Assembly (NCBI GenBank): GCA_037442205.1
Contig: JBBIQS010000092.1
Coordinates: 1 to 30,980, forward strand
DNA: 30,980 nt
Source of the DNA: JBBIQS01 sp037442205
GTDB lineage: Bacteria > Myxococcota > Myxococcia > Myxococcales > UBA5297
Reading direction: 5' to 3'
Of this stretch, positions 9,245 to 17,206 are shown piece after piece. A model generated the notes under the pieces. It did not search any database. It was not told the DNA's origin and saw nothing but the letters and a program-made list of their open reading frames with translations. How positions within the stretch are numbered: the stretch's first letter is position 1; every line of letters starts with the position of its first letter. Position numbers and translations under genes: made by a program.

Positions 9245-9274
9245 CCGGCGCCTTCGGAGCCGGCAGCTGTTTTT
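9245..9274 (+). terminator. Terminator-like hairpin in the leader of the lipoprotein gene
   Basis: CCGGCGCC (9245-9252), loop TTC, GGAGCCGG (9256-9263) forms a stem of seven pairs with one mismatch. After six bases (CAGCTG) comes TTTTT at 9270-9274. It sits 33 bases before the ATG at 9307. It could end the upstream transcript or act as an attenuator for the lipoprotein gene. Confidence 0.45.
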
Positions 9275-9306
9275 CGGAACATCTCCCTTCATCGGAGGAA
9301 GGTCCC

Positions 9307-10050
9307 ATGTCGCTGAATCGTCGCTCGGTGATCCTGATGTCCCTGTTGCTCGCCGCCTGCAGCTCCGGCAGCTCGCAGTCCGACGCCGGAACCGGCTCGG
9401 ACGCCGGCGCCACTTCCCGGCTGACCATCAACGGCTCCACCGGGCTGCGGATGGTGCAGTTCCAGACCAAGGACGAGCCGCCCCTGGCCGGCACCGTGTT
9501 GATCAAGTTCGACGGGAAGGAGACCTCCAGCGCCACGGTCAAGGTCAACGGCACCGCGCTGGTGGCCCAGTCCGCCTCGGGGGCCGGCCCGGTCGGCTAC
9601 TACGAAGCCGATCCCAACCACCCGGCCACCATCGGCAGCGATCTGAAGATGACCATCGAGGCCTCCCAGAACGGCGAGACCTCCACCATCACCGTGGACT
9701 GCCCGGCCGACATCACCGTCAACGTCACCCCGGCCAACAACAGCACCCTGGCCGCGGGCGGAACCGTGACCGCCTCCTGGACCGCGAACCTGTGGATCAA
9801 CCCTCCCACCGGGCTCATGGACCCGGGGCTGACCCTGCGCGGCTACAACGCCAGCGACAAGTCGGTGGACGACTCCAGCCAGCCGGCTACCGCCTCCATG
9901 ACCCAGGGAGCGACCAGCGGCACGGTGACCGCCGGGACCACCTCCTTCCCCGGCTACCTGCTCGACTTCCAGATCCCCGGCCTCTACAAGCTGGAGAACG
10001 GCAACTCCGCCATCTGCTACCGGGTCAGGCGCTTCACCTACGTCAAGTAG
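9307..10050 (+). CDS. Lipoprotein of unknown function
   Basis: The protein has 247 residues. A strong Shine-Dalgarno (GGAGGAAGG) lies four bases upstream of the ATG. The N-terminus is a lipoprotein signal: NRRS, a short hydrophobic run and the lipobox LAAC with Cys18. A Ser/Asp/Gly-rich linker follows, with DAG twice. The mature part is rich in Thr, Ser and Val and looks all-beta, with 'TVNVTPANNSTLAAGGTVTASW' resembling an immunoglobulin-like strand pattern. It has one Cys near the middle (TVDCPADI) and one near the C-terminus (SAICYRVR), possibly a disulfide. No known family is recognised. It is probably anchored in the outer membrane or periplasm. Confidence 0.85.
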   Translation: MSLNRRSVILMSLLLAACSSGSSQSDAGTGSDAGATSRLTINGSTGLRMVQFQTKDEPPLAGTVLIKFDGKETSSATVKVNGTALVAQSASGAGPVGYYEADPNHPATIGSDLKMTIEASQNGETSTITVDCPADITVNVTPANNSTLAAGGTVTASWTANLWINPPTGLMDPGLTLRGYNASDKSVDDSSQPATASMTQGATSGTVTAGTTSFPGYLLDFQIPGLYKLENGNSAICYRVRRFTYVK

Positions 10051-10070
10051 CGCTCGTCCCGGCCCCGCAA

Positions 10071-10086
10071 GCCCGCTTCGGCGGGC
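10071..10086 (+). terminator. Hairpin with UUCG tetraloop after the lipoprotein gene
   Basis: GCCCGC-TTCG-GCGGGC begins 20 bases past the stop codon. The six GC pairs capped by a C(UUCG)G tetraloop make a very stable hairpin. No T-run follows, so it may stabilise the 3' end rather than terminate by itself. Confidence 0.45.
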
Positions 10087-10163
10087 GTGCGGACGGCCGA
10101 TCGGCAGCGCGAGACGCGGCTTCGCGCTTTGCCGGCCCTGGCCGCGGGCGATACAACTCGCCC

Positions 10164-11432
10164 GTGGCCGCGCCCTCACCTCGATTCGCCTCGCTGCGCG
10201 CGCTTCGCTATCCGGCCTTCGCCCGGATCTGGGCGGGGGCGTTCTTCTCCAGCATCGGCAGCTGGGTCCAGACCATCTCGGTGGGGATCTACGCCACCGA
10301 AACCACCGGCAAGGCGTTCTGGACCGGGACCATGGCGGCGATGGCCTACCTGCCGGCGCTGCTGATCGGCCCGCTGGCGGGGGCGCTGGCCGATCGCCTC
10401 GATCGGCGGCGGCTGATGGTGCTGACCACCTCGGTCCAGGCCGCCATCGCCGCCATTCTCTCGGCGCTGGCCCTCGCCGATCGGCTTCCCCTCGGGCTGC
10501 TGGCCAGCCTGCTCTTCCTGGCGGGCTGCGTCTCGGCGCTCGGTTCGCCGGCTTTCAACGCGCTGTTGTCGGAGCTGGTCGGCCCCGAGGACCTGTTGAG
10601 CGCCCTCAGCCTGACCTCCGGGCAGTTCAACCTCGCCCGGGCGGTGGGGCCAATGGTGGCGGCGCTGGTCTTCGCCCGGGGAGGCATCAAGCTGGCCTTC
10701 CTGGTCAACTCGCTGAGCTTCTTCGCGGTGCTGGTGGCGCTGTTGTGGAAGGCGGGGCCGCCCACGCACCGGGCAGCCAAGGCGGTCGGCAGCGTCTGGC
10801 AGGGGATCGCCCAGGGTTTTCAGGTCGCCCGCAGCGAGCCGGGGATTCGCCTGGCGCTGTTGCTGACCCTGGCGCTGGCGGTGCTGGTGGCTCCGTTCAT
10901 CGGGCTGATGCCGGCGTTCGCGATCAAGGTCTTCGGCAAGGGGAGCACCGGGGCCTCGGCGCTGGTTTCCAGCCAAGGAGTGGGTGCGCTCGTCGCCGCG
11001 CTGTTCGCCAACGCCGTGGCCGAGGCCTGGGGAGTGCGGCGGCTGATGCGGCGGGCGCTGTTGGCGGTTCCGCCCCTGGCGATCTGCTACTGGCTGGCGC
11101 CGGAGTACTGGCTGGCGCTGGTGCTGTTGGCGCCGCTGGGGGCGATGTACCTGTGGAGTCTGTCGAGCGTGAGCACGACCTGCATGGGCCGCGTCTCGCG
11201 CGACCTCCAGGCGCGCATGAGCAGCCTCTACACTCTGACCCTGAGCGGCGGCTATGCGCTGGGGCTGTTCCTGCAGGGCTCGCTCGCCGACCGCTTCGGC
11301 CTGCGGATGGTGCCGGCGGTGGCCGCGGCGCTGCTCTTCCTCGCCGTCCTGTGGCTGCGAAGGCAGGCCAGCTTCGCTGCAGTCGACGCCCCCAGCGCCT
11401 ACGGCGGGTTCATCCGCCCGGCGGACGAGTAG
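10164..11432 (+). CDS. MFS transporter (EntS-like exporter family)
   Basis: The protein has 422 residues with about twelve membrane segments, the normal size for a major facilitator exporter. The N-terminus 'FASLRALRYPAFARIWAGAF' followed by 'SSIGSWVQTISVG' and the cytoplasmic-loop motif 'GALADRLDRRRLM' are typical of the MFS subgroup that includes the enterobactin exporter EntS and macrolide exporters. The frame is open upstream to 9198, but that part overlaps the lipoprotein gene in another frame. I chose the GTG at 10164 because it sits just before the first conserved residues; no good Shine-Dalgarno is visible. The substrate cannot be read from the sequence. It lies between a lipoprotein gene and priA on the same strand. 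Confidence 0.85.
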   Translation: MAAPSPRFASLRALRYPAFARIWAGAFFSSIGSWVQTISVGIYATETTGKAFWTGTMAAMAYLPALLIGPLAGALADRLDRRRLMVLTTSVQAAIAAILSALALADRLPLGLLASLLFLAGCVSALGSPAFNALLSELVGPEDLLSALSLTSGQFNLARAVGPMVAALVFARGGIKLAFLVNSLSFFAVLVALLWKAGPPTHRAAKAVGSVWQGIAQGFQVARSEPGIRLALLLTLALAVLVAPFIGLMPAFAIKVFGKGSTGASALVSSQGVGALVAALFANAVAEAWGVRRLMRRALLAVPPLAICYWLAPEYWLALVLLAPLGAMYLWSLSSVSTTCMGRVSRDLQARMSSLYTLTLSGGYALGLFLQGSLADRFGLRMVPAVAAALLFLAVLWLRRQASFAAVDAPSAYGGFIRPADE

Positions 11433-11499
11433 GAGACGGGCAGCCGGCGATCGACCGGGCGGCGGGCCTCGGGAGCTCGGGCGGTTCACCGGGATCCGA

Positions 11500-11527
11500 T
11501 TGCCCCGTCCGCCGTCCGGCGTATGCT
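11500..11527 (+). promoter_or_regulatory. Sigma-70-type promoter candidate for priA
   Basis: TTGCCC (11500-11505) and TATGCT (11522-11527) are separated by 16 bases. Each hexamer matches four of six consensus positions. Transcription would start about 37 bases before the GTG at 11571. Confidence 0.4.
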
Positions 11528-11570
11528 GTCCTCGTTCACTATCTAACTGGGCGAGCGAGGCTGGGACAGA

Positions 11571-13943
11571 GTGGAAGGCAAGCTGCTTCGCGTCGCGGTC
11601 GGCCGTCCCGTCCACGGCCATTTCACCTACTTGCTGCCGCCGCCGCTGGCTGCCGGGCTGGTCCCCGGGCGGCGGGTGGTGGTTCCGTTCGGCCGCGGCC
11701 GCGCGGTGGGCTTCTCGCTGGGCGAGGAGCAGGGGCCGCCACCGGAAAAACTGCGCGAGGTGAGCGCGCTGCTCGACTCCGGGCCGGTCTTCAGCGAGGA
11801 GCAGCTGGCCTTTTTGCAGTGGACCGCCGGCTACTACCGCTATCCGCTGGGCGAGGTGCTGCGCTCGGCGCTTCCCCCCGGGCTCTCCGGGCCCGAGGAG
11901 GCCCCGGTCAGCCGCCCCGGCGTGCGCGAGCTGGTCGGCCTGACCGAATCCGGCCGCGCCGGGCCCAAGCCGCGCGGCGTGGCGATGAACGCGGTGCTCG
12001 ACTACCTGGCGGCAGCCGCGGCCGAGGTCGATCTCGAGGAGCTCTCGACCGCCATCCCCGGCTGCCGCGACCCGCTCAAGCGGCTTCTGGCCAAGGGACT
12101 GTGCGCGATCCGCGAGGAGGCGGTGATCCCCGAGCGCCCGGAGCTGGCGCTGGCCGGCAAACCCATTCCGGAACCGACCGCGGCCCAGTCCGCGGCCCTG
12201 CGGGAGATCGAATCGGCGCTGGCGGCGGGCGGTTTCGCCCCGTTCCTGCTCCACGGAGTCACCGGATCTGGGAAGACCGAGGTCTATCTGCGCTCGATCG
12301 CCAGGGCGCTGGAGCTGGGGCGCGGGGCGCTGGTGCTGGTTCCGGAGATCGCCCTCACTCCGCAGCTGGTGGGGCGCTTCCGGGCGCGGTTCGGCGAGCG
12401 GGTGGCGGTGCTCCACTCGGGCCTGCGCGACAGCGAGCGGCTTTCGCAGTGGCGCCGGCTCGAGCGCGGCGAGGCCCCGCTGGCGGTGGGAGTGCGCTCG
12501 GCCATCTTCGCCCCGGTCAAGTCGCTGGGGCTGATCGTGGTCGACGAGGAGCACGACGGCTCCTTCAAGCAGGAGGAGAAGCTGCGCTACCAGGCGCGCG
12601 ACCTGGCGGTGGTTCGCGCCCAGCGCCAGGGCTGCCCGGTGGTGCTCGGCTCGGCGACGCCGTCGCTGGAGACCCTGCACAACGCCCGCACCGGGCGCTA
12701 CCGGCTGATCGAGCTGCCCGCGCGCATCGACGACCGGCCGATGCCCGAGGTCCAGGTGGTGGACATGCGCCTGGCCGGTCACGGCCACGTCAGCGCCGCC
12801 TTCCCGCAGCTGGCGGGCCGGGCCAAGATGCGCGCCCGCGAGGCCCAACTCGCCGAGCAGGGGCGGATCGCAGCCGAGGACGAGGCGATCTACCACCCGC
12901 TCCCGCCGAGCCAGCCGCCGCCGGAGGAGGTGGACGAGTCGAGCGCGCCGCTGCTCTCCGAGGAACTGCGCCAGGGAATGGCGGAAGTGCTCGCGCGCGG
13001 GCGCCAGGCGATCCTTTTCCTCAATCGACGAGGCACGTCGACCTATCACCTGTGCCTCGCCTGCGGTCAGGCGCTCAGTTGCCCGGATTGCGCGGTGAGT
13101 TTGACCCATCACGCGCGCAAGAACGCGCTGATGTGCCACTACTGCGGCCGCGAAAGCCGCCTCCCCGAGCACTGCCCCAGCTGCCGCGGGCCGCTGGAGA
13201 GCCTGGGGATGGGCACCGAGGCGGTGGAGCAGGAGGTGAAGAAGGCTTTCCCCGCCGCCCGGGTCTGCCGGCTGGACCGCGACTCGGCGGGACAGGCCGA
13301 GGACGTCACCGCGCTGCTCGCCTCCTTCGCCAAAGGCGAGCAGGACATCCTGATCGGCACGCAGATGGTGGCCAAGGGCCACGATTTCCCCGGGGTGACG
13401 CTGGTGGGGGTGCTGTTGGCCGACATCGCCCTCAACCTCCCCGACTTCCGCGCCTCGGAGCGGACCTTCCAGCTGCTGGCCCAGGTCGCCGGGCGCGCCG
13501 GCCGCGGCACCGAACCGGGCCGGGTGCTGGTGCAGACCTTCAATCCCGAGGCTCCGGCCGTCGCCCACGTGATCGGGCACGACTTCGCCGCCTTCGCCGA
13601 GCAGGAATTGGCGCTGCGGCAGGCCTTTCTCTACCCGCCGTACTGCCGGCTCCTATCGGTGCGGGTGGACGGCACGCATCCGCTGGCCACCGCCGAGGGA
13701 GCGAAGCGAGTGGCGCACGCGGTGGGAGCCGCGGTTCGGGCTTCGGGCGGCGCACTGCGGCTGCTGGGGCCGGCCCAGGCGCCGCTCTCCAGGCTTCGCG
13801 GGCGCAGCCGCTGGCAGATGCTGATCAAAGGACCGACCGCGCGCTCTCTAGTTCCGGCGGCGGAGGCGGCCGAGACAGCGGCGCGCAGCCTCACCGGCGA
13901 TGTTCGCGCCTCCCTCGACGTCGATCCCTTGTCGATGCTGTAG
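11571..13943 (+). CDS. priA: Primosomal protein N', replication restart helicase PriA
   Basis: PriA is a 3'-5' DNA helicase that reloads the replisome at stalled forks. The 790 residues show the expected order: an N-terminal DNA-binding part ('VPFGRGRAVGF'), Walker A GVTGSGKT (229-236), the DEEHD box (325-329) followed by the aromatic-rich loop 'SFKQEEKLRYQARD', 'GSATPSLE', 'FLNRRGTS', and eight zinc-binding cysteines (C495, C498, C504, C507, C522, C525, C535, C538). The C-terminal helicase motifs 'GTQMVAKGHDFPGV' and 'QVAGRAGRG' are present. It starts with GTG after a GAGG. Compared with the E. coli protein (732 residues), it has about 50 extra residues between VDMR (397-400) and LLSEEL (461 onward). 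It is monocistronic by spacing and convergent with the next gene. Confidence 0.97.
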   Translation: MEGKLLRVAVGRPVHGHFTYLLPPPLAAGLVPGRRVVVPFGRGRAVGFSLGEEQGPPPEKLREVSALLDSGPVFSEEQLAFLQWTAGYYRYPLGEVLRSALPPGLSGPEEAPVSRPGVRELVGLTESGRAGPKPRGVAMNAVLDYLAAAAAEVDLEELSTAIPGCRDPLKRLLAKGLCAIREEAVIPERPELALAGKPIPEPTAAQSAALREIESALAAGGFAPFLLHGVTGSGKTEVYLRSIARALELGRGALVLVPEIALTPQLVGRFRARFGERVAVLHSGLRDSERLSQWRRLERGEAPLAVGVRSAIFAPVKSLGLIVVDEEHDGSFKQEEKLRYQARDLAVVRAQRQGCPVVLGSATPSLETLHNARTGRYRLIELPARIDDRPMPEVQVVDMRLAGHGHVSAAFPQLAGRAKMRAREAQLAEQGRIAAEDEAIYHPLPPSQPPPEEVDESSAPLLSEELRQGMAEVLARGRQAILFLNRRGTSTYHLCLACGQALSCPDCAVSLTHHARKNALMCHYCGRESRLPEHCPSCRGPLESLGMGTEAVEQEVKKAFPAARVCRLDRDSAGQAEDVTALLASFAKGEQDILIGTQMVAKGHDFPGVTLVGVLLADIALNLPDFRASERTFQLLAQVAGRAGRGTEPGRVLVQTFNPEAPAVAHVIGHDFAAFAEQELALRQAFLYPPYCRLLSVRVDGTHPLATAEGAKRVAHAVGAAVRASGGALRLLGPAQAPLSRLRGRSRWQMLIKGPTARSLVPAAEAAETAARSLTGDVRASLDVDPLSML

Positions 13944-13975
13944 CCGCATCGCGGGCTTGCGGCTCTTCTCGCGAT
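13943..13975 (+). terminator. Probable priA terminator
   Basis: GCCGCA (13943-13948), a nine-base loop and TGCGGC (13958-13963) form a six-pair stem that begins on the last base of the stop codon. It is followed by the T/C-rich stretch TCTTCTC. The T-tract is imperfect. A second hairpin near 13990-14010 (TTCGGCC/GGCTGAA) lies before the converging gene. Confidence 0.45.
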
Positions 13976-14035
13976 TTCTTGCTCACGTCCTTCGGCCGGG
14001 GCCGGCTGAAAGAATGACGAGGTGAGGGCAGGCGT

Positions 14036-15946
14036 TCAGGGCGCCGGCGGCGAGGCCAGGTTCTTCGGGTCGCGGGCCAACCGGGGCAGCCAGTCGAAGC
14101 CGCTGTTGTCCGAGTCGTAGCCGTTGCCCTTGTTGGCGTCGGGGCCGCCGGAGGCCATCGATGCCTGGGTCGAGGTGGCGATGGCCTTGCGCTCGATTGA
14201 GGCGGTGGTGTTGACGGTGTCGATCGGTGGGGCCACGGCGGTCGCGGTCCCCTCGAACTTGTTGTTGGCGGTGCTGCCCCAGCCGACCATGTCCACCACG
14301 GTGGCGTCGGTGGGGAGGATGGTCGAGGCCGGCTTGGTGGAGACGTTCAGCAGCCAGACGCTGCCGTTCTTCATCGACAAGTCGGTCCCGAGCGGGTACG
14401 TGAAGTCGGCGGTCACCGTCCCGGTGTAGGTGGTGATTCGGGCGACCAGCAGGTAGCCGTGGGCGCCGATTTTGGTGCCGGCGGGGAAACCGCCGGTCGG
14501 GCCGGCATCGAGGATGGTGCCGGCGGTGGTCGCGGCCCGGTACCAGAGCGAGTAGAAGCTGATGTCGATCGCCGCGCTGGTCGGGTTGTAGAGCTCGATG
14601 AATTCGTCGGTGGAGTTGGCGTTGGTCCCCGGCGAGATCTCGCTGATCACCACGTGGCCCACCGCGGCGCAGCTGGCGGGGGCGTTGCACACCGAGCCGG
14701 TCTTGGCGGCGTCGCACTGGTAGACTCCGGCGCAGCCGGCGGCGCTGGTGCACACCTGGCCGATGTTGGCCACGTTGGCCGCGCCGCAAGCCCCGCAGTT
14801 GTTGGCCGCCGGGGCGTTGCACACCGTCCCGGTCTTGGCGGTGTCGCAGGCCAGTTGCCCGCTGCAGCCGGCGGCGCTGGTGCAGGCGTTCCCCAGTCCG
14901 GTCACCGGCGCCCCGCCGCACAGCCCGCACTCGTTGGGGCTCTGGCTGGCGGTGCACACGCCGGACAGCCCGTCGGTGCTGCAGCTGACCTTGCCGGAGC
15001 AGGTGTTGCTGGCGGTGCAGCTGCCGTTGACGTTGGGCACGTCGGCCGCCCCGCACGCTCCGCAGTTGTTCTTGGGCGGGGCCACGCAGCTGGTGCCGGT
15101 GCCGGCGGTGTTGCAGGAGGTGGTCCCGCCGCAGCCGTTGGCCCCGGTGCAGCTCTGGTTGAGCCCGGGCACCGGCGCGCCGCCGCACACTCCGCACTCG
15201 TTGGCCCCGGGGGCCTGGCAGATGACGCCGGTGCCGGCCGGGTTGCAGACGTTGGTGCCGCTGCAGCTGCCGGAGCGGCAGGTGGTGTTGACCCCGGTCA
15301 CCACCGGGCCGCCGCACACTCCGCAGGCATTCTTGGGCAGGGCGTTGCACACCGCCGAGTCGTTGGTGGCGCTGCACACCAGCACGCCTTTGCAGCCGTC
15401 GGCCGAGGTGCAGGAGTTGCCCAGCCCGGCCACCGCCGGGCCGCCGCACAGCTCGCACTCGTTCTTGTCCGGGGCCTCGCAGTGGACCGCGTTGTTTTGG
15501 CAGACGTTCTTGCCGGCGCAGCCGCTGGCGCCGGTGCAGTCGCTGCCCGGCAGCTGGGCGGGAGGGATGCAGCGCACCGCGTCGGTGCCGTCGCAGGCCA
15601 TCTTGCCGCAGTCGGCACAGGGCTCGCCGGGGATCGACTCCAGCAGCAGGCAGCCGCCGCAGGCGTTCTTGACTCCCTCGTCCACCTGCCCGTTGCAGTT
15701 GTTGTCCTTGCTGTCGCACAGCTCGGCCGAGGGGAGCACCTCGCCCTCGCACTTGGACCAGGCGTCGTTGCGGCAGGTCTGGGTGCCGCGCTTGCAGCTG
15801 CCCACGCCGGCGGTGCCGTCGGGGCCGGAGTAGCAGCTGCGGGTCTCTCCGGCCTTGCAGACCGGGGCCGGGCCGCAGCCGGCGAGGCAGGCCGTCAGGA
15901 AGAGGAGGCTGGCGCCGAGGGCCGGCAGCAATTGATTCGACCGCAT
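14036..15946 (-). CDS. Cys-rich lipoprotein with MopE-like motif and C-terminal lamin-tail domain
   Basis: The protein has 636 residues. The signal peptide has two possible lipoboxes, LTAC (Cys20) and LAGC (Cys24), the latter being the better match. Residues 77-91 (CDSKDNNCNGQVDEG) match the MopE-like Cys/Asp motif often found in myxobacterial secreted proteins. About seven repeats of ~44 residues follow, each with six cysteines in a C-x2-C...C...C...C...C layout ending 'APxxN'. From about residue 430, 'HVVISEISP...EFIELYNPTS' marks a lamin-tail (LTD) beta-sandwich domain, running to 'VVDMVGWGS' and 'SIERK'. A GGAGAG Shine-Dalgarno supports the ATG. It is probably extracytoplasmic and disulfide-rich; a binding or matrix role is an inference. 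Confidence 0.88.
   Translation of the reverse strand: MRSNQLLPALGASLLFLTACLAGCGPAPVCKAGETRSCYSGPDGTAGVGSCKRGTQTCRNDAWSKCEGEVLPSAELCDSKDNNCNGQVDEGVKNACGGCLLLESIPGEPCADCGKMACDGTDAVRCIPPAQLPGSDCTGASGCAGKNVCQNNAVHCEAPDKNECELCGGPAVAGLGNSCTSADGCKGVLVCSATNDSAVCNALPKNACGVCGGPVVTGVNTTCRSGSCSGTNVCNPAGTGVICQAPGANECGVCGGAPVPGLNQSCTGANGCGGTTSCNTAGTGTSCVAPPKNNCGACGAADVPNVNGSCTASNTCSGKVSCSTDGLSGVCTASQSPNECGLCGGAPVTGLGNACTSAAGCSGQLACDTAKTGTVCNAPAANNCGACGAANVANIGQVCTSAAGCAGVYQCDAAKTGSVCNAPASCAAVGHVVISEISPGTNANSTDEFIELYNPTSAAIDISFYSLWYRAATTAGTILDAGPTGGFPAGTKIGAHGYLLVARITTYTGTVTADFTYPLGTDLSMKNGSVWLLNVSTKPASTILPTDATVVDMVGWGSTANNKFEGTATAVAPPIDTVNTTASIERKAIATSTQASMASGGPDANKGNGYDSDNSGFDWLPRLARDPKNLASPPAP
14680..15620 (-). 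repeat. Tandem Cys-rich coding repeats, ~132-bp period, about seven copies
   Basis: Each unit encodes roughly 44 residues beginning with a C-G-x-C-G-G-like cluster, then 'V-x-G-x-x-x-x-C', 'GC-x-G', 'C' and a final 'C-x-A-P-x-x-N'. The six cysteines per unit are conserved while the residues between vary. This suggests an older, more diverged expansion than that of the 318-bp repeats at the left of the window. Confidence 0.75.
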
Positions 15947-15993
15947 GAACTCTCCAACTCCACAGGCCCGCAGGCCGACCGTTCGAGCGTCCG

Positions 15994-15999
15994 ACTATA
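15994..15999 (-). promoter_or_regulatory. -10 element upstream of the Cys-rich lipoprotein gene
   Basis: On the minus strand the sequence reads TGTATAGT, giving TATAGT, a five-of-six match to TATAAT. No good -35 is seen 17 bases upstream. A start here would give a leader of about 40 bases and separate transcription from the zinc-ribbon gene upstream. Confidence 0.4.
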
Positions 16000-16059
16000 C
16001 ACCTTGCCGGCGCCCGGCCGAGCGGGACGGGCGGGGAAACCTGGAAAAGCCTAGGAAGA

Positions 16060-17199
16060 TCAGGCGCTGGCGCGTTGCCGCGGCGCGGCAGAGGGCGGGC
16101 TGGCCAGGGGCAGCAGCCCGGCGCCGCATTCCTGGCAGGAGTCGGCGGCGGCGCGGAACTGCGCGGAGCACAAGGGGCAGAAGCGCTCGGCTCCGGGAGA
16201 GGAGGCGGCGGGCGGGGAGAGCACCTCCTCCAGCGACAGCCCGGCCTGGCCGACCAGCTTCTCCCAGCGCCGGCGCTCCGAATCCCAGAAGGCGTCGAGG
16301 CCCTCCGCCGATCCCCGGGGGCGGCTGAGGTCGATGCGGTGCAGCTCCTGGCGGGCCAGGGCGGCGAAGTCGGCCTTGTCCAGGACCGCCGCGGCCACCG
16401 CCGACCAGTGGAACCGGGCGTAGAGCTCGCGGGTCAGGTGGAGCAGGGGGTGGGCGGCGGCGAAGGGCAGGAACAGCAGCACCGCCAGCTGCGAGGCCAC
16501 GGCCCCCGGCTTGAGCCCGCTGTGGTGCAGCAGCAGCCCGGAGACCGCCAGGATGGCAACCAGCAGCCCGCCCACCACCATCAGCACCCGCTCCAGGATC
16601 AGCGGGGTGCTCTCGGCGGCGAAGACCGTCACCGGTAACAGGCCGAACAGGCACAGCGCGTAGGCCCAGGCCAGCGGCCGCAGGTAGGGGCCGTAGGTCA
16701 GCGTGGCCCGGCGGCGCCTGCGCACCGCCTCCAGGTCGCCGGCGGCGGCGGTGGCCTCGGCGTAGCTCGCCAGCCGCTTGCCCTCGCCGGCGTCGCGCAG
16801 CTTGAGCAGCAGCGAGCCGACCTCGTCGCAGTAGTGCTTCGACGGCAGCTGCAGGAAGAGCTGGTCGTCGCGCAGCAGCTTCTTGCCCTCGACGGTCAGC
16901 GTTCCCAGCTCGGCGAAGCCCAGGCGCGCCAGCTCCGCCGGCGCCGGCAGCACCGGGGAGTAGGGGCTCTTCGGGTCCTGCCGCCACAGCGCCTGCTCGG
17001 AGAAGAGCAGCGGGGCGGCCTGCAGCGACAGCACCTCCGACCCCGGGAGCAGGCCGGCCAGCGTCAGGCCCGCCTGGCGCAGCTGGTAGCGCCCCAGCTC
17101 GGCCACCAGCAGCAGGTGATGCCGCCGCACGTTGGCGGCGGCATCGAGCAGGTAGAAGCCGAAGAGGTACGGCAGCAGATCGGCGAGGAGCTCCTGCAT
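16060..17199 (-). CDS. Membrane protein with C-terminal zinc ribbon, unknown function
   Basis: The protein has 379 residues and no recognised family. Residues 1-170 are mostly soluble and helical ('MQELLADLLPYLFGFYLLDAA' could touch the membrane). Three hydrophobic segments follow at about 176-195, 205-230 and 236-258, then a soluble stretch. Near the end is a zinc-ribbon-like C341-x2-C344-x10-C355-x2-C358 motif and an Ala/Pro/Arg tail. A basic patch (RRRRR) precedes the first clear membrane segment, so the N-terminal part is probably cytoplasmic. The gene begins eight bases after the DUF2167 gene ends, with its ribosome site (AGAGAG) overlapping that stop codon, so the two are very likely one operon and translationally coupled. 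Confidence 0.75.
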   Translation of the reverse strand: MQELLADLLPYLFGFYLLDAAANVRRHHLLLVAELGRYQLRQAGLTLAGLLPGSEVLSLQAAPLLFSEQALWRQDPKSPYSPVLPAPAELARLGFAELGTLTVEGKKLLRDDQLFLQLPSKHYCDEVGSLLLKLRDAGEGKRLASYAEATAAAGDLEAVRRRRRATLTYGPYLRPLAWAYALCLFGLLPVTVFAAESTPLILERVLMVVGGLLVAILAVSGLLLHHSGLKPGAVASQLAVLLFLPFAAAHPLLHLTRELYARFHWSAVAAAVLDKADFAALARQELHRIDLSRPRGSAEGLDAFWDSERRRWEKLVGQAGLSLEEVLSPPAASSPGAERFCPLCSAQFRAAADSCQECGAGLLPLASPPSAAPRQRASA

Positions 17200-17206
17200 C
17201 GGCTCT

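Noticed and set aside
9198..10163. Upstream extension of the MFS frame
   Set aside because: It overlaps the lipoprotein gene in another frame and the translation is Arg/Gln-rich; MFS similarity begins only after the GTG at 10164.
10176..13580. A 1134-residue minus-strand frame across the MFS and priA genes
   Set aside because: The translation is low-complexity Arg/Gln/His/Gly and overlaps two clearly recognised genes on the plus strand.
10745..14017. A 1090-residue plus-strand frame overlapping the MFS gene and priA
   Set aside because: It is out of frame with both PriA and the transporter and has an Arg/Gly/Ala-rich composition typical of a shadow frame.
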